Position numbers and translations under genes: made by a program. This document shows, in pieces, positions 1 through 12,658 of a DNA stretch of 64,000 nucleotides. This DNA comes from Massilia antarctica. GTDB taxonomy: Bacteria > Pseudomonadota > Gammaproteobacteria > Burkholderiales > Burkholderiaceae_D. Under the pieces are notes generated by a model. It searched no databases. It was not told the origin of the DNA and worked only from the letters and a program-made list of their open reading frames with translations. The stretch lies in the NCBI RefSeq assembly GCF_015689335.1, contig NZ_CP065053.1:6262001-6326000 (forward strand). Reading direction: 5' to 3'. The first letter of the stretch is position 1, and each line of letters begins with the position of its first letter.

Positions 1-3602
<3,602 letters not shown>

Positions 3603-3615
<13 letters not shown>

Positions 3616-4454
3616 ACGGGCCAGCCAGGCAGGCCGGCACGCTGGCCACCGACGAACTGGAAATCGACCTGCTGCTGGAGGGCGTTTTCCAGCGCTACGG
3701 CTTCGACTTCCGTGCCTACGACCGGCCCAGCCTGAAACGCCGGCTGCTGGCCCTGATGGAAGAGCGTGGACTGGCCACGGTCTCGTTGCTGCAGGACCGC
3801 GTGCTGCACGATCCGGCGGCCGCTGCCGCCCTGCTGCGCGCGCTGAGCGTGCGGCCGGCCTTTTTGTTCGATGATCCGGAACAGGCGCGCCAGACGCGCG
3901 AGGTGCTGGGCGGTTGCCTGCGCGCGTCGGCGCTGCCCAAAGTGTGGCTGGCCGAGTGCGCGCACGCGGAGGAAGCGTGGTCGCTGGCGATTTTATTGGC
4001 CGAGCAGCAGATGCATCACCGTACCGAGATCTTTGCCACCGTCGCCAATGAGCAATTGCTGGCCGAAGCGCTGCAGGCCAGCATCCCGATGGAACGCATG
4101 GAGCAGTATCAGGAGAACTACCTGAAAAGCGGCGGCACGGCCAACCTGGCCGATTATTTCGAGGTGCGCGGCAAGCGCGCGGTACTGCTGCCGGCGCTGC
4201 GCAGCCGCATCACGTGGGCACAGTACAACCTGGTCACGGATGCCTCGTTCAATGAGTTCCAGCTGATTTTATGCCGGCGCGCGCTGGCCGATTTCGGTCC
4301 GGTCCTGCGCCAGCGCACCCTGCGCCTGTTCCACGACAGCCTGGCGCTGTTCGGTGTGCTCGGGATCGACCGTGAACTGGCGCCCGGCGACACCTTGGCG
4401 GCAAGCTACCAGCCGGTGTTTGCGCACCAGCCATGGTACAAGCGCGTCGCCTAG
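3603..4454 (+). CDS. CheR-like methyltransferase homologue with degenerate SAM site
   Basis: About 283 residues, the normal CheR size. The N-terminal helical part fits CheR (YGFDFRAYDRPSLKRRLLAL), as does the C-terminal part (NLVTDASFNEFQLILCRRAL). The SAM-binding signatures are altered. The usual GCSTGEE-type loop reads ECAHAEEAWS, the ATD-type segment after strand 2 reads ATVAN, and the CRN motif reads CRR. Known CheR enzymes methylate receptor glutamates using SAM. I infer this protein lacks that activity or works as a binding partner. The start is uncertain: GTG at 3603 or TTG at 3612, the latter overlapping the kinase stop codon (ATTGA). Overlap with the kinase gene suggests translational coupling and a joint signalling role. 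Confidence 0.8.
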
Positions 4455-4459
4455 CCTCT

Positions 4460-4843
4460 TCAACGGCCGCCCGCGTACCATTGACGCGGCACGAACAAGG
4501 TATGTCCCGATGCCTGGGTAAAGATAATTCCTTCAATGCTCTCGGTCACACGACTTCGCTGGAGATAGCGCACCACATCTTCACCATGGTTATACAGGGA
4601 CAAATCGCTCGGATGGCCGTACGGCGAGGCCTTCATGCTGATGAATATCTGATATCGCGGCTGCGCGCTGAAGAGCCCGACCTCGGTCCCGGTTTCCAGT
4701 ATCGACACGGTATAGCCGCTTTCCAGCGCCGGCAACGTGGTGACGGCTTGCCTCTGGCTGACGGCAGACCAGAAAGCAATCGCTCCGACAAGCGGGCCGG
4801 CGAGCAGGGAAAACAGGGACAGCAGGAGTGGACGCTTCATCAT
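4460..4843 (-). CDS. Small membrane-anchored or exported hypothetical protein
   Basis: 127 residues. The N-terminus (MMKRPLLLSLFSLLAGPLVG, then AIAF) looks like a signal peptide or a single membrane anchor. The rest is a soluble alpha/beta region with no motif I recognise. Its stop codon lies 6 bases from the end of the convergent CheR-like gene. The ATG at 4843 opens directly into the hydrophobic segment, which supports this start. No function can be assigned. Confidence 0.6.
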   Translation of the reverse strand: MMKRPLLLSLFSLLAGPLVGAIAFWSAVSQRQAVTTLPALESGYTVSILETGTEVGLFSAQPRYQIFISMKASPYGHPSDLSLYNHGEDVVRYLQRSRVTESIEGIIFTQASGHTLFVPRQWYAGGR

Positions 4844-4912
4844 GTCGTAGCGCGCGCGGGCTATTTATCAAAGGGGCACGATACCGCCCGGGAATGCCCT
4901 GGGAGAGGCGAA

Positions 4913-5533
4913 CTACCGTGCCGCGGACGGCCGTTCGGCGATGCGGTCGCGCCAGGCCTGCAGGTTGGCCATACCTTCGGCGCCCGGCTTGAACTTCATC
5001 AGCCCGCGCGCGAATTCGAGCGCGCACCAGGCGGTGATGTCGGCCACCGTGAAGCGCTCGCCGGCCATGAATGGGCGGGTCGCCAGCTCGCGGTCGAGCC
5101 AGCGCGCGTGCTCGCGCATTTTCTCACCCTGCGAGGCGCCAAATTCGGGGAACTGCGGCTGCTCCAGCGCGGCCAGCCCGGGGTGCGTATGGCGCACGCA
5201 GTTGGCGATGCCCAGCATCAGATACAGCTCCACGCGGCGGTCGGCCATCTCGATGAAGGCACGCTCCTCGAAACCCTCACCCATCAGGTTCGGCTCAGGA
5301 TGCAGGCCTTCCAGATAGGTGCAGATGGCGCGCGTTTCGGTCAGCACGCGGCCGTCGTCGAGTTCCAGCGCAGGCACGCGCGCCAGCGGATTCTTGGCGA
5401 GGAAACGCTCGCTCTTGTGTTCATTGGTCGCCAGGTCGATCATGACCGGCTCGATCCCGGTGATGCCTTTTTCGGCGATGAACATGGTCACGCGGCGCGG
5501 ATTGGGCGCGAAGTTGCTGATGTAGAGTTTCAT
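4913..5533 (-). CDS. Glutathione S-transferase family protein
   Basis: 206 residues with a thioredoxin-like N-terminal domain (KLYISNFAPNPRRVTMFIAE). The cis-proline region (ARVPALELDDG) and the glutathione-contact ETRAI segment follow, then an all-helical C-terminal domain (about 85-200). Family members conjugate glutathione to electrophiles or act as peroxidases in the cytoplasm; the substrate cannot be read from sequence. The ATG at 5533 has an AAGGA ribosome site four bases upstream. A second GST gene lies 17 bases upstream on the same strand, so the two probably form a transcription unit. A longer frame extends upstream but overlaps that neighbour and is unlikely. Confidence 0.88.
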   Translation of the reverse strand: MKLYISNFAPNPRRVTMFIAEKGITGIEPVMIDLATNEHKSERFLAKNPLARVPALELDDGRVLTETRAICTYLEGLHPEPNLMGEGFEERAFIEMADRRVELYLMLGIANCVRHTHPGLAALEQPQFPEFGASQGEKMREHARWLDRELATRPFMAGERFTVADITAWCALEFARGLMKFKPGAEGMANLQAWRDRIAERPSAAR

Positions 5534-5550
5534 GGCATCCTTACAGAGGT

Positions 5551-6252
5551 TTAGTTGCGCGACTGGCCGGTTTCGAGCATGGTGCGCGCGGCGGCCGAGA
5601 ATTTGGCGGCTTCTTCCTCGCTGGTGCCGCTCAGTTCGCGCGGCGATGGCGGCATCTGCAAGCCCTTTTCCACCGCCGGGCGGGCGCGGATGGTGTCGAT
5701 CCAGCGTTTCAGGTGCGGCAGTTCCTCGATCGAGACGCCCGACCACTTGTGCGTGCGCACCCAGGCCCAGTTGGCGATATCGGCAATCGAGTAGTCGCCG
5801 GCCAAAAATTCATGATCGCGCAGACGGCCATCGAGCACGCGGAACAGGCGCCGGCTCTCGCCCTGGTAGCGGTCGATCGCGGGCTGGATTTTTTCGGGGA
5901 AGTAGCGGTAAAACACATTGGCTTGCCCCATCATCGGACCGATGCCGCCCATCTGGAACATCAGCCATTGCATGACCTGCGAGCGGCCCTTGGCGCCCTG
6001 CGGCATCAGCTGGCCCGTCTTTTCCGCCAGGTAGACCAGGATGGCGCCCGACTCGAACACCGCGAAGTTGTCCTCGGCACGGTCGACAATCGCCGGAATG
6101 CGCCCGTTCGGATTGATCGCCAGGAACCAGTCTTCCTTTTGCTGGTTCTGGTTCAGCTCGAGCGTGTGTAGGGTGTACGGCAAGCCCAGTTCTTCGAGCG
6201 CGATGGAGACTTTGTGGCCGTTCGGCGTGGGCGCCGAATAGAGGTCGATCAT
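5551..6252 (-). CDS. Nu-class-like glutathione S-transferase (YfcG/YghU type)
   Basis: 233 residues. It starts [20 protein letters not shown], whose TPNGHK segment is typical of the YfcG/YghU group, followed by [11 protein letters not shown] (cis-Pro) and [13 protein letters not shown] (ES glutathione-binding pair). Family enzymes are disulfide-bond reductases or peroxidases using glutathione. The C-terminal helical domain carries [13 protein letters not shown], the usual N-capping box region. The ATG at 6252 follows an AAGGA ribosome site. It is first of a two-gene GST unit on the minus strand and is divergent from the secretion-F gene. Confidence 0.9.
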   Translation of the reverse strand: MIDLYSAPTPNGHKVSIALEELGLPYTLHTLELNQNQQKEDWFLAINPNGRIPAIVDRAEDNFAVFESGAILVYLAEKTGQLMPQGAKGRSQVMQWLMFQMGGIGPMMGQANVFYRYFPEKIQPAIDRYQGESRRLFRVLDGRLRDHEFLAGDYSIADIANWAWVRTHKWSGVSIEELPHLKRWIDTIRARPAVEKGLQMPPSPRELSGTSEEEAAKFSAAARTMLETGQSRN

Positions 6253-6305
6253 GGCATTCCTTTCCGGATGGATGACGAAAGAGCAATGCGCATCATAGCG
6301 TCAAT

Positions 6306-6335
6306 TTGGCGCAGCCGCACGCGCTGTGCCACAAT
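6306..6335 (+). promoter_or_regulatory. Putative promoter giving a leaderless transcript
   Basis: TTGGCG at 6306-6311, an 18-base spacer, CACAAT at 6330-6335, then six bases to the ATG at 6342. The predicted start of transcription falls on or next to the start codon, and there is no Shine-Dalgarno sequence. Only 4/6 matches per box, so modest support. Confidence 0.4.
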
Positions 6336-6341
6336 CGCCGC

Positions 6342-7325
6342 ATGACCCGCCACCGCCCTCTTCCCGCCCTGCTGCGCGCCCGGCTTTATCAGCATCTGGC
6401 GGCGATGGAAAAGGCCGGCCTGCCGCCCGACCGGGCCTATGCGTTGCTCGATCTCGGCGCGGCCGGACGCGAACGGGTGGCCGCCTTTCGCAAGCTGGCG
6501 GCGCGTCGCAACGACCCAGCCAGCGCCGGCTTGGCCAGCGGCCTGTTCACCGTGTTCGAGGCACGCCTGGTGCGCGCCGCGCTGGCCGCCGGCAGTCCGC
6601 TGGAGACCTACCAGCGCCTGGCCGATTTTCACGCCACCAGGGCGCAGCAGTTGGCCACCTTGCGTTCGCGCATGGTGCTGCCGGTCGCGATCCTGGCCAT
6701 CGCCCTGTTCGTGCAGCCGCTGCCGGCGCTGGTGAGCGGCACGCTGTCGGCGGGCGCCTACCTGTGGCGCGTGCTGGCGCCGCTGCTGGCGCTGGGCGGC
6801 GCGGCGCTGCTGGCGGCGCGCGCCTTCGCCTGGTTCGGCTCCGGCAGCGAGTCGCCCGCCCGGGCCGGCATCGAAGGCGCCCTGCTGGCGCTGCCGCTGT
6901 TCGGGCCGATGCACTTGCGCCGCAATCTGCGCGACTTTGTCGACAGCCTCGCCCTGCTGCTGGAAGCCGGCCTGCCGCTGTTCGACGCCATGCCCGTGGC
7001 CCTGGCCACGGTCGGCAACCGCATCGTGCGGGCCGACCTGGCGGCCATGGAGCCGGCGCTCGCATCGGGGGCCACCCTGGCGCAGGCCATCGCCGCATCA
7101 CGCCTGGCCGACACCGGCCAGCTGCACGCGCTGGTGCTGACCGGCGAACAAAGCGGCACCCTGCCCGCCATGCTGCGCCGGCACGCCGCCAGCGAGACCG
7201 AATCGATCAACCGCTTCCAGCTCGATCTGATGGCCTGGCTGCCGCGCGTGTTCTATGCGCTCGTGGCGCTGTGGATGGCGGCGGGGATCCTCGGCAGTTC
7301 GCTGAGCGCGGTGGCGCCACCGTGA
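6342..7325 (+). CDS. Orphan type II secretion system F family protein (GspF/PilC-like)
   Basis: 327 residues from the ATG at 6342. Two T2SF-type helical bundles (about 20-120 and 190-305) surround hydrophobic segments near 107-130, 140-162 and 300-320; the second bundle shows LRDFVDSLALLLEAGLPLFDAM and LTGEQSGTLPAML. GspF/PilC proteins are inner-membrane platforms for type II secretion or type IV pili. No other gsp or pil genes are in view, so the partner machinery must lie elsewhere or the gene is a stray paralogue. It is somewhat shorter than typical PilC (about 400). An upstream in-frame start at 6306 would lie in the putative promoter. Confidence 0.78.
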   Translation: MTRHRPLPALLRARLYQHLAAMEKAGLPPDRAYALLDLGAAGRERVAAFRKLAARRNDPASAGLASGLFTVFEARLVRAALAAGSPLETYQRLADFHATRAQQLATLRSRMVLPVAILAIALFVQPLPALVSGTLSAGAYLWRVLAPLLALGGAALLAARAFAWFGSGSESPARAGIEGALLALPLFGPMHLRRNLRDFVDSLALLLEAGLPLFDAMPVALATVGNRIVRADLAAMEPALASGATLAQAIAASRLADTGQLHALVLTGEQSGTLPAMLRRHAASETESINRFQLDLMAWLPRVFYALVALWMAAGILGSSLSAVAPP

Positions 7326-7350
7326 GCTGTTCCGTGCCACAATCGATCCC

Positions 7351-8028
7351 ATGAAACCAATCCGAACTTACCTGCCGCTGCTGGTGCTCGTCGCCGGCTG
7401 CGCCAGCACACCCACGCCACCGCCGGCACCGACGCCCCCGGACGCCACGTTCAACTGGTACCGCGATGCCGCGCGCACGCAGCAGGTGCTGCGCATCGAT
7501 ACGGCCAGCTCGCTCATTACCGTCACGGTGCGGCGCGGGGGCACGTTCTCGCGCCTGGGGCACGACCACGTGGTCGCCAGCCGCAGCATCGAAGGTTTCG
7601 TCGCGCCCGACGCCGGCCGCGCCGACTTCCGCTTCCGCCTGGACCAGATGAGCGTCGACGAAACCGCCTTGCGCACCAAGGCGGGCCTGGACACCCAGCC
7701 CGACGCCGACGCCATCGCCGGCACCCGCACCAATATGCTCACGCGCGTGCTGGAGGCGGAGCGCTTCCCGCTGGTGACCCTGCATGCCGAACGCGCCGCC
7801 GGCAAGGGCGACACCTTGCGCCTGAAGGTCGAACTGCATGGCGTGTCGCGCACGGTGGAGGTGCCGGCCACGATTGAACGCAGCAAGGGTGGCCTTAGCG
7901 CGAGCGGCACCCTGATACTGCGCCAGAGCGACTTCGGCATCACGCCGATGTCGGTGATGGGCGGCGCCCTGACGGTGCAGGATCCGATGGAGCTGGCGTT
8001 TCGCATCGTGGCGACAGCGCCGCCGTAA
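7351..8028 (+). CDS. YceI-family lipoprotein
   Basis: 225 residues. The N-terminus KPIRTYLPLLVLVAGC carries a lipobox (LVAGC) and is followed by a Pro-rich linker, so the mature protein is probably an anchored lipoprotein. The remainder is a YceI-like lipocalin-type barrel (FNWYRDAARTQQVLRID to the C-terminus), including the GHDHVV and LHGVSRTVEVPA segments. YceI proteins bind isoprenoid-like lipids in the periplasm; the ligand here is unknown. It sits 25 bases after the secretion-F gene on the same strand and may be co-transcribed, though a CACAAT box at 7338-7343 could drive it alone. Confidence 0.82.
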   Translation: MKPIRTYLPLLVLVAGCASTPTPPPAPTPPDATFNWYRDAARTQQVLRIDTASSLITVTVRRGGTFSRLGHDHVVASRSIEGFVAPDAGRADFRFRLDQMSVDETALRTKAGLDTQPDADAIAGTRTNMLTRVLEAERFPLVTLHAERAAGKGDTLRLKVELHGVSRTVEVPATIERSKGGLSASGTLILRQSDFGITPMSVMGGALTVQDPMELAFRIVATAPP

Positions 8029-8031
8029 CGC

Positions 8032-8958
8032 TCAGGAATGAAGGAGCACCGGGTTGGCCGGGTCGGCGCTCCATTCGTACCAGCCGCCGTCGTAGACGCT
8101 GATGCGCTCCCATCCCATCAGCCACGCATAAAAGAACGCCAGCGAGGCGCGCCAGCCGGTGCCGCAGTAGAAGGCGTTGTGGCGGCCGGGATGGATGCCG
8201 CCCAGGCGCCACTGGGCGGCGATGGCGGCGCCAGCGCGCATGCGCCCGTCCGCGTGCTGGAAGTGGCTCATGCTGTTCACGTCGCCCTCGTGCCCGGCCC
8301 TGCCCCACAGCGCGCCGGGAATCTCGCCGCGCGCCGCGATGTAGCTGTAGCCCGAGGTGGCGCCGGTAAATTCGCTCCAGGTGCGGATGCTGACCAGGGC
8401 CGCATCGCTGCGCGCCAGCAGCTGGCGGGCCTGGGCCATATCGGTCATATAGTCGGGGCGGCCGGGAAACGGGGCGCCGAAGCCGTGCGCGGCCACCGGA
8501 ACGCGCCCCGGGCCGGCGACGGTGGGCAGGCCGGCCGCGCACCACGCGGCAAAGCCGCCGTCGAGCATGCGCACATCCAGCACACCAGCGTACAGCAGCA
8601 AATGCGCCGCGCGCGCCGCCGCCAGCGGATTGCGTCCGTACACGATGACGGTGCTGTCGTGGCGGATGCCGTGCGCCAGCAGCGCCTGCAGCAGGACGGC
8701 ATCGTCGACCTTGTTGAACAGAGGCGGCGCTTCCAGGATCCGCGTGTCGAGCCAGGCGGCGCCGCCGATGTGAGCCGCCTCGAAAGCGCCGGCCCCGGCG
8801 CAGCCCACTTCCAGCAGGCGCACGGCGCCGTCCTGCGCGAGCGTTGCCAGCTCGCCCGGCGCGAGCAGCTGGCGCGCGCGCACCAGGTCCTGGCGGGCGG
8901 CGGCAAGGGGCGGGCAGGCGGGCGGACGGGCATTCACGGCGGGTTTTTCGGGGAGCAA
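8032..8958 (-). CDS. Two-domain rhodanese sulfurtransferase
   Basis: About 300 residues with tandem rhodanese domains. The N-terminal domain is inactive-type (YGRNPLAAARAAHLLL, no catalytic Cys). The C-terminal domain carries the active Cys in FYCGTGWRAS and ends with YDGGWYEWSADPANPV, the expected C-terminal signature. Such enzymes transfer sulfane sulfur from thiosulfate or 3-mercaptopyruvate to cyanide or thiols. The start is uncertain. The longest frame begins with TTG at 8958, which lies inside an 8-bp inverted repeat (8955-8981); GTG at 8937 is an alternative. It is convergent with the YceI gene, with 3 bases between the stops. Confidence 0.85.
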   Translation of the reverse strand: MLPEKPAVNARPPACPPLAAARQDLVRARQLLAPGELATLAQDGAVRLLEVGCAGAGAFEAAHIGGAAWLDTRILEAPPLFNKVDDAVLLQALLAHGIRHDSTVIVYGRNPLAAARAAHLLLYAGVLDVRMLDGGFAAWCAAGLPTVAGPGRVPVAAHGFGAPFPGRPDYMTDMAQARQLLARSDAALVSIRTWSEFTGATSGYSYIAARGEIPGALWGRAGHEGDVNSMSHFQHADGRMRAGAAIAAQWRLGGIHPGRHNAFYCGTGWRASLAFFYAWLMGWERISVYDGGWYEWSADPANPVLLHS

Positions 8959-9025
8959 ACCCGCTATTTTAAAGGGTTTGCCGCAAGCGGGCGTTCACAG
9001 CTGTATCGAGCACGGCAACTCGCGC

Positions 9026-9054
9026 TTTATTACTCATACATGATCTGCTATAAC
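9026..9054 (+). promoter_or_regulatory. Putative sigma-70 promoter of the phosphodiesterase gene
   Basis: TTTATT (9026-9031), 17 bases, then TATAAC (9049-9054), in an AT-rich island about 75 bases before the ATG at 9128. The -10 box is a good match and the -35 box a weak one. Confidence 0.4.
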
Positions 9055-9127
9055 AGACATGCATCAGGGTCCAGAATGCCATGGCGGGAGTCACACCGTC
9101 CTGCTCACTTTTTCAAGGTGCACTTCG

Positions 9128-12100
9128 ATGAACCCTCTTCTTGCCAATCGCGACGAGCGCGGCATCACCTTGCTGGTGCTCGGCTTTGCCAGTCTGCTGT
9201 TCGTCGGCATCATCGCCAATCTCGTGTTCGAGCTGGTGCAGGCGCGCGACCACGTCATCACCCAGAAAACCACCAGCGCCCGCGTGCTGGTCAAGGTGCT
9301 GGAGGAGCAGGCCGTCGACAGCGTGTTCGCGGTCGACCTGGCGATGCAGACCACCATCAAGGCGGTGCAGATGGTGCCGCGCGGCCCGGCCGACAGCAAA
9401 CGCCTGATCAATGAATTGCTCGACAGTAGCATCGACAACCTGCCCTTCATCCGCGCCATCTGGCTGCTCGATGCGGACGGCAAGATGATTCACGACAGTC
9501 AAAAATTGCCGGGATCCTACAACCTGTCGGACCGCGCGTATTTCCGCCTCCATCGCGACCATCCCGACCATGGCATGCACATCGAGGGGCCGATCATCAG
9601 CAAGCTGGGCGTGCCCTTCATCAGTTTCAGCCGCCGCATCAACCGGCCCGACGGCAGTTTCGGCGGGGTCATCGTGGCCGCGCTCGAACCGAAATACCTG
9701 CGCCGCTTTTACGAATCGATCAAGGTCGGCAGGGATGGCATGGTGGCCCTGGTGCGCACCGACGGCGTGCTGATGCTGCGCATGCCGATCGCTAACCTGG
9801 TCGAAGGCAAGCGCCTGACCTTCCTCCCCGATTTCAGGGCCTCGCCATCCCCGCCCGAGGCCGGCAGCTATACGGCCGACAGCAGCATCGACCATATCCG
9901 CCGCCGGTATTTCTACCAGCGCGTCAGCGGCCGGCCGCTGGTGGTCGTGGTCGCTCTGGGCGAGGAAGAATTGCTGGCCGACTGGTACAGCATGGCGCGC
10001 GCCTACATCGCAGTCTCGCTGGCCTTCCTGGCGGCGCTGGCCGGCCTGAGCTACCTGGCGCTGCGCGAACTGCACAAGCGCTACGGCCTGAACCAGGCGC
10101 TGCACAACAGCGACGATGCGCTCAGGGCGGCGCAGCAACTGGCCTTGATCGGCAGCTGGCGGCTCGACCTGGTCAGCCGCAGCGGACAGTGGTCGCAGCA
10201 GATGTACCGCCTGCTCGGGCTGCCGGCGGCGGACCAGCCGCCGCCGCTCAATGTTTTTCTGCAGCAAATCCACCCGGACGACCGCCATTTGGTCGAGTCG
10301 GCCGTTCGGCATGGCATGAACTGGTCGGGCGAGCTGCGCAGCAATCCCGCACTCGGCCCGCAGCGCTATTTCCATTCGCGCAGCACGGGCGTGCATGATG
10401 CCGCCGGCAATGTGACGGCACTGATGGGCACACTGCAAGACGTCACGGAGCGGCGCCAGTCCGACGAAAAACTGGACCTGGCCGCGCGCGTGTTCGCCTG
10501 CACGCGCGACGGCATCGTGGTCACCGACGCGGCCAGCACCATCGTGGCGGTAAATCCGGCGTTCGAGCGCATCACTCAGTACAGCGAGGCGGACGTGCTG
10601 GGACGCAATATCCGCATGCTGCGCTCGAACCTGCACGATAGCGATTTCTACCGGCAGCTATGGGAGACGATCGCGCGCGATGGCCATTGGCGCGGAGAAA
10701 TCTGGACCCGGCGCAAGAATGGCGAGGTATTTCCCGAGTGGCTGACGGTGAGCGCGGTGTCGAGTCCGGAGCATGGCACGGCCGGCTATGTGGGCGTGTT
10801 CACCGACCTGAGCGACATTACCGAAGCCAACGAGCAACTGCAATTCATGGTCAACCATGATCCGCTGACGCGCTTACCGAACCGCTCACTGTTGAACGAC
10901 CGGCTGGGACAGGCGATCGAGGCGGCGCACCAGGGGCAGCGGGTGATCGCCGTGCTGCTGCTCAATATCGACCGTTTGCAAAGGGTCAACGACAGCATCG
11001 GGCACGATGCGGGCGACCTGCTGCTGCGCGAAATGGCCCAGCGCCTGCTGCTGCGCCTGCATCCGGGCGATACCCTGGCGCGCATCGGCAGCGACGAGTT
11101 CGTGCTGGTGTTCACGCACATGGACGACAATGACGACATCAACGCCGCCGCCCAGCAAATGCTCGACACGGTGGCCGCGCCCTGCCAGTTGCTGGGACAC
11201 GAGGTGGTGGTCACCGCCAGCGTGGGGATTGCCCTGTTTCCGCTCGATGGCGTCACGGCAAGCGACCTGATCAAGAATGCGGACACGGCCCTGTCGCACG
11301 TCAAGAACAGCGGGCGCAACAGCTTCCGCTATTTCACATCCGAAATGAACACGCGCGCCTTGCACTGGATGGCGCTGGAGCACCGCTTGCGCAACGCCTT
11401 GGGACGCGCCGAATTTTCGCTGTTTTACCAGCCCCAGGTGCGGCTGGACGACAAGCAGGTATGCGGCGCGGAAGCGCTGATCCGCTGGCGCAGTGCCGAG
11501 CTGGGCATCATTTCGCCGGCCGAGTTCATTCCCCTGGCGGAAGACTCGGGCTTGATCGTCGAGATCGGCGAATGGGTGATCCGCACGGCTTGCGCGCAGA
11601 ACAAGGCATGGCAGGATGCCGGCTTGCGCGCGCTGCCGGTGGCGGTGAACGTGTCGGCGCACCAGATCACGGCCGGCACCCTGCCGGCGATCGTGACAAG
11701 CGCCCTGCTGCACAGCGGCATGGAGGCGCGCTACCTGTCGATCGAACTGACCGAAAGCGTGCTGATGCAGGAAGCCGAGCTGGCGATGGCCCAGATTGCC
11801 GAGCTGCGCGGGCTTGGCGTGGCGGTGGCGCTGGACGATTTCGGTACCGGGTATTCCTCGCTCAGCTGCCTGAGTCGGTTTGCGCTGGACAAGCTGAAAA
11901 TCGACCAGAGTTTCGTGCGCAATATTACCGACGATGCCAAGAGCGCGGCGATCGCCAAGGCCACGATTGCGCTTGCGCTTGGCCTCGGGATCACGGTGGT
12001 GGCGGAAGGGGTGGAAACCCGCGAACAGCTCGATTATCTCGATGCCGCGGGCTGCGATGAGGTGCAGGGATATATCTTCAGCCGCCCGGTAGCGGCCGAG

Positions 12101-12145
12101 GAGTTTGTCGCCCTGCTGGTGGCCGATGGGGTGCCGGCCGATTAG
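9128..12145 (+). CDS. Membrane sensor with Cache-PAS-PAS-GGDEF(degenerate)-EAL domains
   Basis: 1005 residues. A membrane helix (about 12-35), a periplasmic Cache-like sensor (40-280) and a second helix (290-312) precede two PAS domains (about 335-448 and 450-568), then GGDEF (575-735) and EAL (740-998). The GGDEF signature reads GSDEF, so cyclase activity is doubtful. The EAL domain keeps the catalytic set: AEALIRW, IELTES, DDFGTGYSSL, KIDQSF and VVAEGVET. It is therefore predicted to hydrolyse c-di-GMP, with the GGDEF possibly sensing GTP. The ATG at 9128 begins the hydrophobic N-terminus; the frame is open upstream but non-coding in appearance. Confidence 0.9.
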   Translation: MNPLLANRDERGITLLVLGFASLLFVGIIANLVFELVQARDHVITQKTTSARVLVKVLEEQAVDSVFAVDLAMQTTIKAVQMVPRGPADSKRLINELLDSSIDNLPFIRAIWLLDADGKMIHDSQKLPGSYNLSDRAYFRLHRDHPDHGMHIEGPIISKLGVPFISFSRRINRPDGSFGGVIVAALEPKYLRRFYESIKVGRDGMVALVRTDGVLMLRMPIANLVEGKRLTFLPDFRASPSPPEAGSYTADSSIDHIRRRYFYQRVSGRPLVVVVALGEEELLADWYSMARAYIAVSLAFLAALAGLSYLALRELHKRYGLNQALHNSDDALRAAQQLALIGSWRLDLVSRSGQWSQQMYRLLGLPAADQPPPLNVFLQQIHPDDRHLVESAVRHGMNWSGELRSNPALGPQRYFHSRSTGVHDAAGNVTALMGTLQDVTERRQSDEKLDLAARVFACTRDGIVVTDAASTIVAVNPAFERITQYSEADVLGRNIRMLRSNLHDSDFYRQLWETIARDGHWRGEIWTRRKNGEVFPEWLTVSAVSSPEHGTAGYVGVFTDLSDITEANEQLQFMVNHDPLTRLPNRSLLNDRLGQAIEAAHQGQRVIAVLLLNIDRLQRVNDSIGHDAGDLLLREMAQRLLLRLHPGDTLARIGSDEFVLVFTHMDDNDDINAAAQQMLDTVAAPCQLLGHEVVVTASVGIALFPLDGVTASDLIKNADTALSHVKNSGRNSFRYFTSEMNTRALHWMALEHRLRNALGRAEFSLFYQPQVRLDDKQVCGAEALIRWRSAELGIISPAEFIPLAEDSGLIVEIGEWVIRTACAQNKAWQDAGLRALPVAVNVSAHQITAGTLPAIVTSALLHSGMEARYLSIELTESVLMQEAELAMAQIAELRGLGVAVALDDFGTGYSSLSCLSRFALDKLKIDQSFVRNITDDAKSAAIAKATIALALGLGITVVAEGVETREQLDYLDAAGCDEVQGYIFSRPVAAEEFVALLVADGVPAD

Positions 12146-12429
12146 TGGTGCCCGGCGATATGGCGCCGGACCGCGGCATCGGCTTCGCTGAACGAGCTCG
12201 CTTCGATGGAGCGCTGAAGGAGGATCGCGGCGCTGATCTCGCCGGCGGCAATCTTGGCCAGGACGCGCGGATGGATGTCGTCGTTGCCGGGCCCGACGCC
12301 GGGAACCGAACTGAGCATGCGCTCCAGGCGTTTGATGCTCCTGAACTGTTCGTCCTGCTTCAGATACATCATGTACAGAGCGCACATGCACATGAGGAAC
12401 ATCGTTAACGCCAGGTCTTGGAATTCCAT
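12142..12429 (-). CDS. Small single-pass membrane protein of unknown function
   Basis: 95 residues. It starts MEFQDLALTMFLMCMCALYM, a membrane helix rich in Met and Cys, then has a charged cytoplasmic-type region (KQDEQFRSIKRLERML) and an amphipathic C-terminus with HPRVLAKIAAGEISAAILL. Its stop overlaps the stop of the convergent phosphodiesterase gene by 3 bases. The frame can be extended upstream to 12477, but the ATG at 12429 starts the helix cleanly. I do not recognise a family. Confidence 0.55.
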   Translation of the reverse strand: MEFQDLALTMFLMCMCALYMMYLKQDEQFRSIKRLERMLSSVPGVGPGNDDIHPRVLAKIAAGEISAAILLQRSIEASSFSEADAAVRRHIAGHH

Positions 12430-12658
12430 GCTGATTCTCCGGTGTGAGTGGGATGACAAGTAAATTGCCGTAATCACAGTAAGTCAACGATCGCGCAAGT
12501 GCCAGCCGAACGACTGCTTTCGGTGACGACCATCAACAGCGACCGGCCCCTGCGACGCCGCTCAATCTCGCGCCCGCCCGCCAGGGCCAGTGTGTAAGAT
12601 AGTGCGAACACGTGTGGAGCAGACGCATGATCTGACGACACTGATTGGAGGAACGACT

